Below are positions 1 through 12,732 of a stretch of 21,331 nucleotides of DNA, piece by piece (the stretch's first letter is position 1; every line of letters begins with the position of its first letter). The DNA comes from Entrophospora sp. SA101 (taxonomy: Eukaryota > Glomeromycota > Glomeromycetes > Entrophosporales > Entrophosporaceae), in NCBI GenBank assembly GCA_958430865.1, contig CAUDNR010000996.1, positions 1 through 21,331 on the forward strand, in the 5' to 3' direction. The notes under the pieces are model-generated. The model was not told the DNA's origin. It worked only from the letters and a program-made list of their open reading frames with translations, and ran no database searches. The position numbers were made by a program, and so were the translations under genes.

Positions 1-130
1 ATACGGGTGATGATAATACAGGTGGTAATAATACGGGTGTAGATGGCAATAATACGGGTGATGATAATACAGGTGGTAATAATACGGGTGTAGATGGCAA
101 TAATACGGGTGATGATAATACAGGTGGTGA
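1..130. repeat. 51-bp minisatellite, about 2.5 copies
   Basis: The block gatgataatacagg recurs at 9, 60 and 111, an exact 51-bp period. Copies are essentially identical until about 130, after which related ggtgat/aataat blocks continue with substitutions to about 235. The array enters from the left edge, so its full length is unknown. Confidence 0.92.
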
Positions 131-275
131 TAATATTGGTATAGATGGCAATAATACAGGTGGTGATAATATGGATGGTAATAATATGAATATAGATGTC
201 AATAATACGGATGGTGGTAATACAAATGACATGAGTGGTTATTATATAGGTGGCGTTAATATTCTTAATGAATAA
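3..275 (+). CDS. Asn/Gly/Asp-rich repeat protein, C-terminal part (partial at window edge)
   Basis: One frame is open from the left edge to a TAA at 273-275 and gives 90 residues. It begins with near-perfect 17-residue repeats (cores NNTGDDNTGG and NNTGVDG) and decays into degenerate copies (NNTGGDNMDG, NNTDGGNT) before a non-repetitive tail (SGYYIGGVNILNE). The period of 51 bp is a multiple of three, so the repeat keeps its reading frame, which argues for coding. The composition is almost entirely N, G, D and T with no Cys, as in low-complexity or surface-type proteins. No domain is visible and no function can be assigned. The upstream part lies outside the window. It could also be a non-coding minisatellite that happens to be open. 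Confidence 0.5.
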   Translation, partial: TGDDNTGGNNTGVDGNNTGDDNTGGNNTGVDGNNTGDDNTGGDNIGIDGNNTGGDNMDGNNMNIDVNNTDGGNTNDMSGYYIGGVNILNE

Positions 276-2132
276 AATTTTTTTGCACAAATATATGGAA
301 AACAAAAATTTCATTTTAATTTATTTGGACATATTACGTCCAACCCAGAATGGAAAAATCCATGTTCAAAATCTAACATTTTCCCACTTGTTAAATATTC
401 ATCTTTTTCATATTAATGTTATCATTCTTCAATGGGACATTCAACAATTTAGGATGGCCAACATCTAGCTACATTGTATTCTGTTCTCTTGTGACATGAC
501 ATTAAACTTTGACCATATTTACATATTGACAATATAGTGAAACAAATAGAATTGAAACACATTCATCAGGAACAGGATTAAAAATTTTCTGGTTAAAAAC
601 CCGGTTTGAAAAAACTTTATCAGAAATTTTTCTGAGAAACAATCACCATCAACATAAAACTTGAAAAAGAATCGAGTAAAAAATATTTAAAAAGATCCAA
701 AACCTGGCAAAGATTATTTAAACAGTTTTTTTCTCAGTTTTTAATTAATTAGATTTTATATAATTAATTAATGGACTTATTTTTTATATCTATATATCTA
801 TATAAAGTATGCTATGATGAATATATACTATCCAACAACTAAACTCATTGGTATTGTTCGACATAAATAACATGGTCTTGATGACGAGTAATATTTTATT
901 TAGTTAGATGACATTAATATAACGTAATCAATAAGATAGAGAATTTCTTATAAACTCTGAATGGTTACATCCCAGTATGCATAACTACATTATCAATCCG
1001 GGAAAAGATGAAGAATAATTATATTGCTATATAACTATAATTGAAAGGCAGTTTGATTAATTTTGACCTTTTTCATCAAACAACCATTATTTTTTTTCTT
1101 TTAATTAATGCTGTATTTCGATATCACCCAATGTTTCCACCGCACTACCTTCACCTCTTCTATATATGCCATTTTATAATAAACAATATTTTTATTAATA
1201 TGAATATACCGGTCCTGAATTGCTTTCATCGTTATTAATTGCAACAGCCTCGTTGACTACATCTATCTACTATGCGAAACATGAACGTGAAAGGATTTAA
1301 AATTTAAAGGCGCCAATAAAATATATAGAAAGACAGACTCGGAAAATAGCACCTCTAGAAAAGTATTTTTTAATCTATTGTTGAAAATAAAAAGATGATG
1401 GATAATGATGATAATATTTTAATCTAATGCCTCAAAATTGGCTATTGAAAGATTGCACATTCTCCTTGATCAGAATAAATTAAAATTTTTTCTTGTTTAT
1501 TGTATTTTTTGTATTTTAGGTCTATTTCTTTTGCTTCACGTAAATATTACAAGCAATCTGGTCCTCTCCACTCAAAAAATCAATATTTTGAATATATTTC
1601 CTAAACAACCACCCAATTAGGACCATTCGTTTGATTTAGATATTTAATTTAATTATGGCTATTAAAACAAATATGATTAGTCTCTAGGAAAAAGGATCAT
1701 TTCCTTTACAACATTTACTATTACGACCATAAACTTATAATTAATTTGTCCACCACATTTTTAGAAATAATCACCCTACCTGAAATTATACAACACAAAA
1801 TTCTACCTGTTGTAGGTATTATTATCATTATCAGTTATAATAATAGTAATATTTTTATTATTACTAGTTACCATGGTGGGTGCTTGCATCATTTGGCAGT
1901 TATTCACTTGGCAATATTGGATACCATCTATTTAAATTTAATAATTGTGAAAACGCCTATTATGAATTAATGGCAGTAAGTATTCTTTATTTGAGAGAGA
2001 CGATGAAAAGATGTACTTTTTAAATAATAGTCATTCTTTTTTTTCTTTTCTTAATAAAAGGAGATACAGTTAGCAAAATATGAATCGAGACCTAAAGGTG
2101 TAAGCGTTGATTGATTAATTGATGGAACATGA
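276..2132. other. AT-rich intergenic DNA, no supported gene
   Basis: This 1.85-kb stretch holds only short ORFs of Ile/Leu/Phe/Asn-rich composition, as expected by chance in such AT-rich DNA. I found no conserved motif, RNA gene or convincing splice-site pair on either strand. Confidence 0.6.
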
Positions 2133-2134
2133 TA

Positions 2135-2297
2135 CAGTCTACTCTCTCTATAACGACCACAAAGTAAAATTTCTCTATAACGAACTTCCCTTTTGTCCCC
2201 GTTTCAACTTTTTATAATTAATTTCTCTCTCTATAACGACCAAAAGCAGAGAAATTACATATAGGGACAGAGGGTTCGTTATAGAGAGAGTGAACTG
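2135..2297. mobile_element. 163-bp MITE with 24-bp terminal inverted repeats and TA target duplication
   Basis: The left end (2135-2158) and the reverse complement of the right end (2274-2297) agree at 21 of 24 positions; both start CAGT and share the core CTCTCTCTATAACGA. A TA dinucleotide flanks each side (2133-2134 and 2298-2299), the target duplication typical of the Tc1/mariner-pogo superfamily. Two further copies of the CTCTATAACGA motif lie inside, near 2172 and 2228. There is no coding capacity. The ends match those of the larger element at 20250-21231, so it was probably mobilised by the same pogo/Tigger-type transposase. Confidence 0.88.
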
Positions 2298-2506
2298 TAC
2301 ATTGATTCGTTTCGGAAAAGATCGAAGGAAATAATTTTTGAAATAGTATATATCAGTCAATTAATGGTTAAAATAACATTACAATACTTTAATGTTTAAT
2401 ATGCAAGTTTATTAAAATTAAAATAATAAATAGTAATAATAAATAAATTAAATTAACAGTAATCAGTAATAATAAACCATTATAAAAATTTTTCTTTTAA
2501 TTTTCT

Positions 2507-5937
<3,431 letters not shown>

Positions 5938-8639
5938 TTTATTAAATTTCCTTTACTTTTACTATTAATAATAATATTAAATATTCGCAAAAATTAATTA
6001 CTAAGGAAAGAAGAACAACAGTTAAAAATTAGAGATATTACTGTTATTATTATTATTGATGTGTGATTATCAAATAATTCTATAATCTTATTTATTCACT
6101 ATTTACTTAATTTGGAAAATTTTTTTTTGAAAGGAATCTCAAAAAAGATAATCAATTTAGACCCTTTTACAAAAGAATCTCTACTTTATTGTTTATAAAT
6201 ATAAATTTTCGAATATTTCATTGCAATCAATTTCTTCTTTAATAATGTTCGTTCAAGTAAATATTCAGTCGATAGATCTCTATCGTAACTCTCTGAAAAT
6301 TTACATTTGTGCAATGAGAATATTAGAGAATAACATTAACATTGATAATTTATATATAAACAAGGTATCCCTGTTAACGCCAATTATTTAACAAGTATGG
6401 CCGACTATTACTCTTGTGCAATTGCAACCAATACATAATAATAAATAACTCGGTGCTTGTCAATTAATTAATTTATGAATTTACTTTGGTTCTCACCTAC
6501 TGCCTTTTTCTTGTACCTAAAAAGTTTCGGCAAGTCTCAATGGTGCTGGATAACCGCAAATAAATAAATATGACTCTTTTACAAAGCTCAAAGGCTTCTA
6601 TAAAGTTCCTTTTATTTCAGTCGTTTATTTTTATTTAGACGATTTAAGAATATCCTTACTTTTACAATAACAATCTTATTACAATCAACCTTTGGATAAT
6701 ACTTTATTAATCATCGTTAACAACATTAGTCTTGCTTACCCACCAAAGCAAAAATAAAGCGTGGCTTTTTACAATTGTTGCCTTTTCACTAAGACACTAC
6801 GTTTGTTGCTTTTACCAAAATGCTTTACATAAAAAATAAAAACATCGTCGGTTTTATCTTTTAAAAGTCTATCTACAATTCTAGGGATTATTTATTTTAT
6901 TTATCTGTTTTTCCAGCGAGGTCCTGAAGTCGTCAACCAATCATTGAAAAAATTTCAACGCCAATTAATCGGAATGATCCGAATTGTTAATAACTTTTTC
7001 ATCTGGTTCATTGAAAGCACCCCGAAGTAAGTACTGGTGACAATGATTAGAGACGGTGAAAAGAATTTAAAAATACTGGTGTTTAACATTCGAGATCCTG
7101 TAACATACAATAATAATAATGTTATCATAGCTACAGTCGAAACCGATGTGCTTGTTTTAGGTTCAAAGCATTGTTTTATTAAGTAGTCTTCGATAAAATG
7201 AAGTTAATATATTTTTTAAAAAAAATCGGTTTAAAAAAATTATGCATCAAAATTTATACATTCGCTTATACAACATGCTATTTCTAACGAATTTTAAAAC
7301 GAGTAGCAAGGTTGGAGTAGGTTCCGATTGTTTTAGAACACATATTAATATTAGTATTTTTCTATAAATCATTCGATACGGTTATTATTGTATGCGGAAC
7401 CATATACAAAAATAGCTTTAAACATTAAAGCGAAACAATAGTAATAGAAATCTTCGCCTTATTGAGTTGATTTTTATTATAAATGAATAGTAATAACAAA
7501 AATTCATTTCTTTAAGTTCCGACTGTAAATAACTTTTCATTAAAGTAACCTGGAGTTAATTTATTAACTTGGAATCCATGACGAAGAAGGTTTAAAACAA
7601 GATTTATATTTGTTAATGAAACTAGATAATAATAAGAGATATGAATAACAAAAAATTAATTCGCTTTTTTTAAGTATTAATGATGATAATATTAATGGAT
7701 ATTAATAAAAGGCATGGATAATGAAAATAAATTCTCTTTGCAGGGATTAGATTTAATGATCACTTTCTTTAATTAATGAGCCCTTTCTTTAGCAGATATA
7801 AAGAAAATAATAAAATAAAAACTTTAGAAATTTTTATAAATAGGTATGATCTTTGACAGTAAAAGACTTTATTAATAATATAGTAACAATCTCATTTTGT
7901 AATTTAATAATAATTATTAAATAAAATAAAATATCTCTTGTAATCTTATATATACATTTTAATAAAGTTTGTCCTATATATTGTTGTGCTTGCTTATATT
8001 GCCTAATCATTGATAATTTGTAAAAGAAATTATTGGTATCGGTGAAAAGAAAAAAGTTATACTATTGTAAAGTACTTATAAATAACTTATAAAAACGATT
8101 TTCTGCCTTTAATTACTTCCTCCTTCATAAAATCTCATACATGCCATATTTTTTCTGGAAGCTCTCGATGTACTCTATCTTATCATACATGAATGTTTTT
8201 ACTTGAGAGTGAAAATTATTATTTACAACATGCGGGAAATTATATATTAAAATCATATTAGTATATTAGTATGTTTAATCAAGTTTATATAGTTAACAAA
8301 TAAAATGCTTTGTAAAAAAAATATGCCCATTTTTATTTGAGAGTTTATCAGCTACATAGTAATATTCCAGAGCTATAAAATCTTATTCTCGCATTCCGTT
8401 TTAATTCTACATGTACAACGAATTTAATTTTAAACTGTTGTTACACGTCGTTATTGGCATGCAGTGGGAAATCTCTGATATTATTTTTCCTATCATCATT
8501 ATATGATTTGATTTTGATTTTATTTGATCAAGATAGATAATAATAATCTTTCGTTTCACACTTAAAAATTATATATTTATTATCGGTATATTAATATAAA
8601 TTTTTCCATAAATAATTTTCACTTTGTTAATTAATATAA
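5938..8639. other. 2.7-kb region without a convincing gene
   Basis: This separates the 5' end of the V-ATPase gene from the argJ relic and should contain the V-ATPase promoter on its left. Short ORFs exist on both strands (for example 6246-6392 plus, 49 codons), but none shows a recognisable domain. One possible exon, bounded by good splice consensus, lies at 6917-7025 and is listed separately. No RNA gene or repeat family was recognised. Confidence 0.5.
6917..7025 (+). CDS. candidate orphan exon, unknown product
   Basis: A 109-bp open stretch is preceded by a strong acceptor (ctgtttttccag) and followed by a consensus donor (gtaagtactgg). Its reading frame encodes RGPEVVNQSLKKFQRQLI followed by a hydrophobic NNFFIWFIESTP. 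The composition is more protein-like than surrounding ORFs. A following acceptor near 7131 (ttatcatag) could continue the frame for about 20 residues to a stop. No upstream exon or start codon could be linked with confidence and the peptide matches no family I recognise. It may be a chance ORF or the remnant of a gene. Confidence 0.22.
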
Positions 8640-9032
8640 ATGTCACTTTTATTAAAGTCTTTTCGTATCAATAATAATCAAATTATATCATTTTCTTCTT
8701 CCACTAATAGATTTGAATCAATAAAATTTAATAGGTCAATGAAAAGAAACGCAAGTTCTTGGACAACATGTAATAAAAAGCATTTAATTCCTACTTCTGG
8801 AACATATCCCAAAGGATTTAAAGCAACAGGTTTACATTGTGGCATTAAAAAAAATGGTAATAAAGATTTGGCTCTGATTACATCCTGACAAACCATGCAC
8901 TGCATCTGCTGTCTTCACAACAAATATATTCAAAGCTGCTCCTGTTCTATTATCAAGAGAAATCATTGATAAGAAATCAGGTGAAAACATTCATTCATTG
9001 GTGGTTAATTCTGGTTGTGCTAATGCTGTTAT
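8640..9032 (+). pseudogene. ARG7: argJ (ornithine/glutamate acetyltransferase) relic, truncated and frameshifted
   Basis: The intact enzyme (ArgJ family; ARG7 in yeast) transfers acetyl groups between N-acetylornithine and glutamate in mitochondrial arginine synthesis. The ATG at 8640 opens a frame with a basic, Ser/Asn-rich leader typical of mitochondrial presequences, followed by the family N-terminus: [19 protein letters not shown], then DLALITS. After ACATC at 8884 one extra base gives an immediate TGA. In the +1-shifted frame the homology resumes with [20 protein letters not shown] and continues to [12 protein letters not shown]. At about 9032 similarity stops abruptly, long before the Thr-containing autocleavage site and the C-terminal half. 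The piece covers roughly the first quarter of the usual protein. The single-base shift could be a sequencing error; the truncation could not be cured by it. Confidence 0.88.
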
Positions 9033-9109
9033 GGTGCCGATCATCTAAAGACATCAAAATTTCAGCTAAACTTTAAAATGTATAAGCTCAATAACTAAGC
9101 AGGATTAAA

Positions 9110-9172
9110 AAAAAAACTCTCTATAGTTCGATTTTATAAGATCTAAGGAAAAATCTAATAGAGAGTTTTTTT
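9110..9172. repeat. short inverted repeat (stem-loop), possible transposon relic
   Basis: The arms at 9110-9124 and 9158-9172 are perfectly complementary over 15 bases (A7 followed by CTCTCTAT). A second inner pair (GATTTT near 9130 and AAAATC near 9150) extends the fold. The CTCTCTATA core resembles the terminal repeats of the MITE at 2135-2297, but the ends lack the CAGT terminus, so membership in that family is only suggested. It sits between the argJ breakpoint and the DDE transposon. Confidence 0.55.
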
Positions 9173-9281
9173 AAAATTTATCAAAATGAAAAAAGTTATG
9201 GCAGTTTAAAGTTTGTCATTTTTACTATTAAAAAAAAAAATTCACCGCCGATCATTACGCGATTTACAGAATATTTTCGCG

Positions 9282-11541
9282 TTATAAAGAATATTCACGT
9301 GATTCACGTGATTCGTGAAATTCCATTAAAACAGATTCGGGAACTCTTCTATGAGAATGATATTTTTTAACCGCAAAAATAGCTGCTTTACCAGAAAGTC
9401 TCATCCTATAGGCACTCATAAACCTATAACATCTTCTTGCAAATTTACGAATTTTACAGAGAGAGACAGAATTAAGGGCTAATGGTACAGTTTGTTGTAA
9501 ACCTTCCCAAGAATAATTACAGTTTTTTCTTGTATAGTTTTTGGCAGCCCCCCAAAAACTTTCAATGTAATTTAGCTCGCAATGGTATTTAGGAAAGAAA
9601 ATAATTTTATGTCCTGCATTCTCAACAATCTCTTGTAAAAGAGGCCTTTGCTCCATAAAATCTGGTTCCAATGATATAATTTTAAATGCACAGCATTCTA
9701 CCTGATCAGAGGGTTCATTGTTTCTACAACTTCTACACTTTCTCATTAGACCAGGTCTCCATAAACCTCTCTCTTCTAAAACTATTTTCATTCCCTTTGG
9801 CTCTCCATTTTCAAGGACCATAGACTGACATGTACCATCCCTTTTTCTTCCATTACGCATCTTTGGCTGTCCTCCACCAGAACTTAGATTCATTCTTGAA
9901 GCAATCAATGCATCTACAGCATAAGAAGTATGGCAAGAACTTTGATCGAATGCAAAAACACCAATACAATTTGGATGCATTTTCTCAAATATTGGAATTG
10001 CTCTCTCTTGTAACTAAAAACAAGATAAGTATTAATTGATATATTATATGAAATGAAATAAAATAAAATAAAATAAAAAAAAATAAATTCCTGTCTAGCC
10101 AATTTATTATTGTTCCAATATTCATCTCTATTCTTTCCAGGTCTCATAACAACACATGCCTCTTCAGGGATTCTTTCTGACTCAGGTAGATTATTATTAA
10201 TTTCTCTTTGTTGTTGATCTAATTTCAACCTACCTATTGTTTCACATAAAAATTCACTCACATGAAGACTACTTCCTTGAGTTTTGGGTCTTAGAGGTTG
10301 TTCACCTTCTGGAGCCCAAAACTTTTTCAAACCATCATTGGAAAAAAAAGTAGATTCATCATGCACAACTAAAAGATGAAATTTTTCATCTTGTTCCAAA
10401 GAAGGCCATTTTTCTTCATTCATATTTTCACCTTCAAATACTGGCATGTATCTTTCTAATGATTCCATTTTCTCTATAAATTCTTTCCGATATTCCACTA
10501 CATCTGGTCGCTCATGACCATCAAAATATAGATCTTTACTATGAGCTTTATATTCCCATCCCATCTTCTTCAACCATCGTCTAGCTGTTGCTTCACTGAT
10601 TTTCTTATTTTTTTCATATCCAACAAAAGGAAAAATTTCATCAGAAATATAATTAATAAAGTCTGGAATCTTAAGGTTGAATTTTTGAACATGAAGGTAT
10701 TGATTAATCTTTATAATTATGTCTTCATCATTTAAAATACTAACTACTTTCTGATGTTTTCCACGCCTAGAAACCAAAAGAGCCCCATCTGATAAATACT
10801 GGTTTGCCCAAGTTCTGATTAATCTGGCCATCCAAGGGCCATGATTTATTGATTCAGAAATAAGCAGACTTGCAGAAAGCTTTGAATGTCCATTTTTTGT
10901 AAGACGAAGATATTGTGCAACATATTGCAATCTAATATCATTTATCTTCTTTTGTTGCAAGTCTAACTCAAGATTTTCTAGAGAAAAATTAGATATATTT
11001 TCTTCAAGTTCATCTTCACTGTCATTTGAATATAAATGGTTTTGTTGTAATTCATTTTGATTAGAATCTTTAATGTTACCAGAAGATGCCTGATAAATAA
11101 ATATTGATAAATTACATTATTTTTTTATTTTGAATATTTTGATAATTATTTTATTTTTTCATTTTTTTTTACCTGAAAAAAAGTTGTTATTTTAGATGTT
11201 CCTTTAGCAGCATTTTTTAATATTCTTTGTTTTTGTCTAATAGTCTCTTCTGCTGCACCAGTATATATCAGAGGTCTACCTTTAGATTCCAAAGTATCAC
11301 TTTTGTTGCTAATTCTAATTAATTTTGAAAATGCAGATTCTAATTCTGTAGTTAAAGATAAATCTCTCCAATCATCATCAGATTCAATGTTTTCATATAT
11401 TAACTCTTCAATTTCTAATCTAGATTCATTTTCAAATACCTCCTTATCAATATATTCATCTGTAATAGGCTCAATAATTTTCAATTTTTTGGTTTCACAT
11501 GCTTTTTGTAAATGTTGATTTCTTTTACTCTGTTTAGGCAT
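9282..11541 (-). CDS. DDE superfamily transposase, 3 exons, defective or non-canonical second intron
   Basis: It is predicted to cut and join transposon ends. Exons: 11173-11541 (123 codons), 10091-11089 (333 codons), 9282-10013 (243 codons plus stop), total 699 aa. The start is ATG 11541, MPKQSKRNQ. Residues 150-300 hold a helix-turn-helix-like region (WMARLIRTWANQYL; ISEATARRWLKKMGWEY). The catalytic triad is recognisable as HDEST (D367), FDQSSCH (D479) and ELNYIESFWG (E607), the DDE_3 pattern. A Cys-rich insert (CRSC, ECC) lies between D479 and E607. Intron 1 is GT-AG. Intron 2 (10014-10090, 77 bp) has a good AG acceptor but begins GAATTT after CAG. Joining there restores LARQ to LQERAIPIFE exactly; retaining it shifts the frame to a stop. 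The element is therefore either spliced by a GA-AG intron or recently inactivated. Confidence 0.9.
10055..10079. repeat. AAATA pentanucleotide microsatellite
   Basis: About four to five copies of AAATA lie inside intron 2 of the transposase gene, close to its aberrant 5' end. This low-complexity stretch may have promoted slippage there. Confidence 0.7.
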
Positions 11542-11726
11542 TTTTAACAAAAAAATAAGTATATGGTAAAGAAATAAATTAATAAATTTGAATTAAAAAA
11601 AATCGCGTTAAAAAATCGCGGTTCCATAAAAGGAATGATTCTCATGAAAAAATTTCACCAAATGGCGCAGCATTTGATGTCTATAGATGATTGGCACCAT
11701 ATATTATGTATAATAAATAATATTAG

Positions 11727-12483
11727 CTACAAATGGTGTCATTGTTGCCACTGAGAAAAAAACAGCATCACCATTGATAGTTGCAAATGTTTGTCCAAAT
11801 ATTGGTATTGTTTATTCTGGAATGGGACCAGACTTTAGAGTGTTATTGTCAAAGGCAAGAAAGGCAGCTCAAAAATATAAAAGAATATATAACAAGTATC
11901 CACCAACAGGAATTTTAGTTAAAGAAGTTGCTAGTGTAATGCAAGAATTTACTCAAAGTGGGTATGTAAAAAAAAAATTAAAGATTTTAATATTTATTTT
12001 ATAATAAATTCTATTTATGTTTATTAATATAAAATATATTTAAAAGTGGTGTATGTCCATTTGGTGTATCTCTTCTTATTATGGGTTATGATGAAACTGG
12101 TCCAACATTATATCAAGTAGATCCTTCAGGGTCATACTGGGCATGGAAAGCATCTGCTATTGGGAAAAATATGGTTAATGCAAAAACTTTCTTGGAAAAA
12201 TGGTATTAAATGGTTTTTATGAGTCATAAATATATTTATTTGCATATAATATTTATATTATAATATTTATATCAGATAATAATAATGATATTGGATTGGA
12301 AGATGCAGTTCATACTTCAATTTAACATTAAAAGAGGGATTTGAAGGGCAAATGACTGAAAATTCAATTGAAATTGGAATTATTGGTGGTGATGCAACAG
12401 GATTTATGGAAGACAAAGAACAACCATTATTTAGAAAATTGTCTCCTTCAGAAGTTAAAGATTATTTGGCTAATATAGCTTAA
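11727..12483 (+). pseudogene. PRE8: proteasome subunit alpha type-2 pseudogene, 5' truncated
   Basis: The intact protein is a structural subunit of the outer ring of the 20S proteasome. Three exon-like blocks remain: 11727-11961 (ATNGVIVATEKKTASP to VMQEFTQS), 12047 to about 12203 ([19 protein letters not shown] to KTFLEKW) and 12276-12483 ([13 protein letters not shown] to [13 protein letters not shown]). Introns persist, so it is not a processed copy. Defects: (a) the first roughly 38 residues, including the RYSFSLTTFSPSG-type N-terminus, are absent and the upstream DNA is transposon; (b) about 7-8 residues are missing in frame after SPLI; (c) the junction after EKW reads TGGTATTAA and no GT donor rejoins the next exon in frame; (d) one T is missing at about 12321-12323, giving a stop after HTSI. 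The working gene must be elsewhere. Sequencing error could explain (d) but not all the others. Confidence 0.87.
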
Positions 12484-12732
12484 TAATCTTATATTATTTA
12501 ATAAGTATAAATTGAAAATTAAAAATATGCATACCAATTAACTTATTTTTCTGATGTTCATTTTCCCAAAGTTGAGAATCTTTTTCTTAATATTTTCATC
12601 TTGATTTATATTATTTACTGATGGTGGAGAAATATTGTTATAAACAATCAAAATAATGAAATTTATATAATATTGTTCATTACATTACAAGTAGCAATGC
12701 TTCTAATTCTAATGATATTTTTTATTTTTTGT

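Larger units (their letters stand above)
9244..11622 (-). mobile_element. DDE transposon (IS630/Tc1-mariner-like), about 2.4 kb
   Basis: A single transposase gene fills the element. Candidate terminal inverted repeats flank it: 9244-9265 starts ACCGCCGATC and the reverse complement of 11600-11622 starts ACCGCGATTT; both continue into ACGCGATTT, with gaps. The ends lie 38 bp from the stop codon and about 80 bp from the start codon, a normal spacing for this class. No clean target-site duplication is visible (left flank aaaattc, right flank tccataa), so the exact borders are uncertain or the element has been rearranged at its edges. Confidence 0.6.

Noticed and set aside
1041..1970. Three plus-strand ORFs of 60-74 aa
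   Set aside because: Compositions rich in I, L, F, N and H without motifs; typical chance ORFs in AT-rich intergenic DNA.
8678..8905. 75-aa minus-strand ORF
   Set aside because: Antisense shadow of the argJ relic, which has clear family homology on the plus strand.
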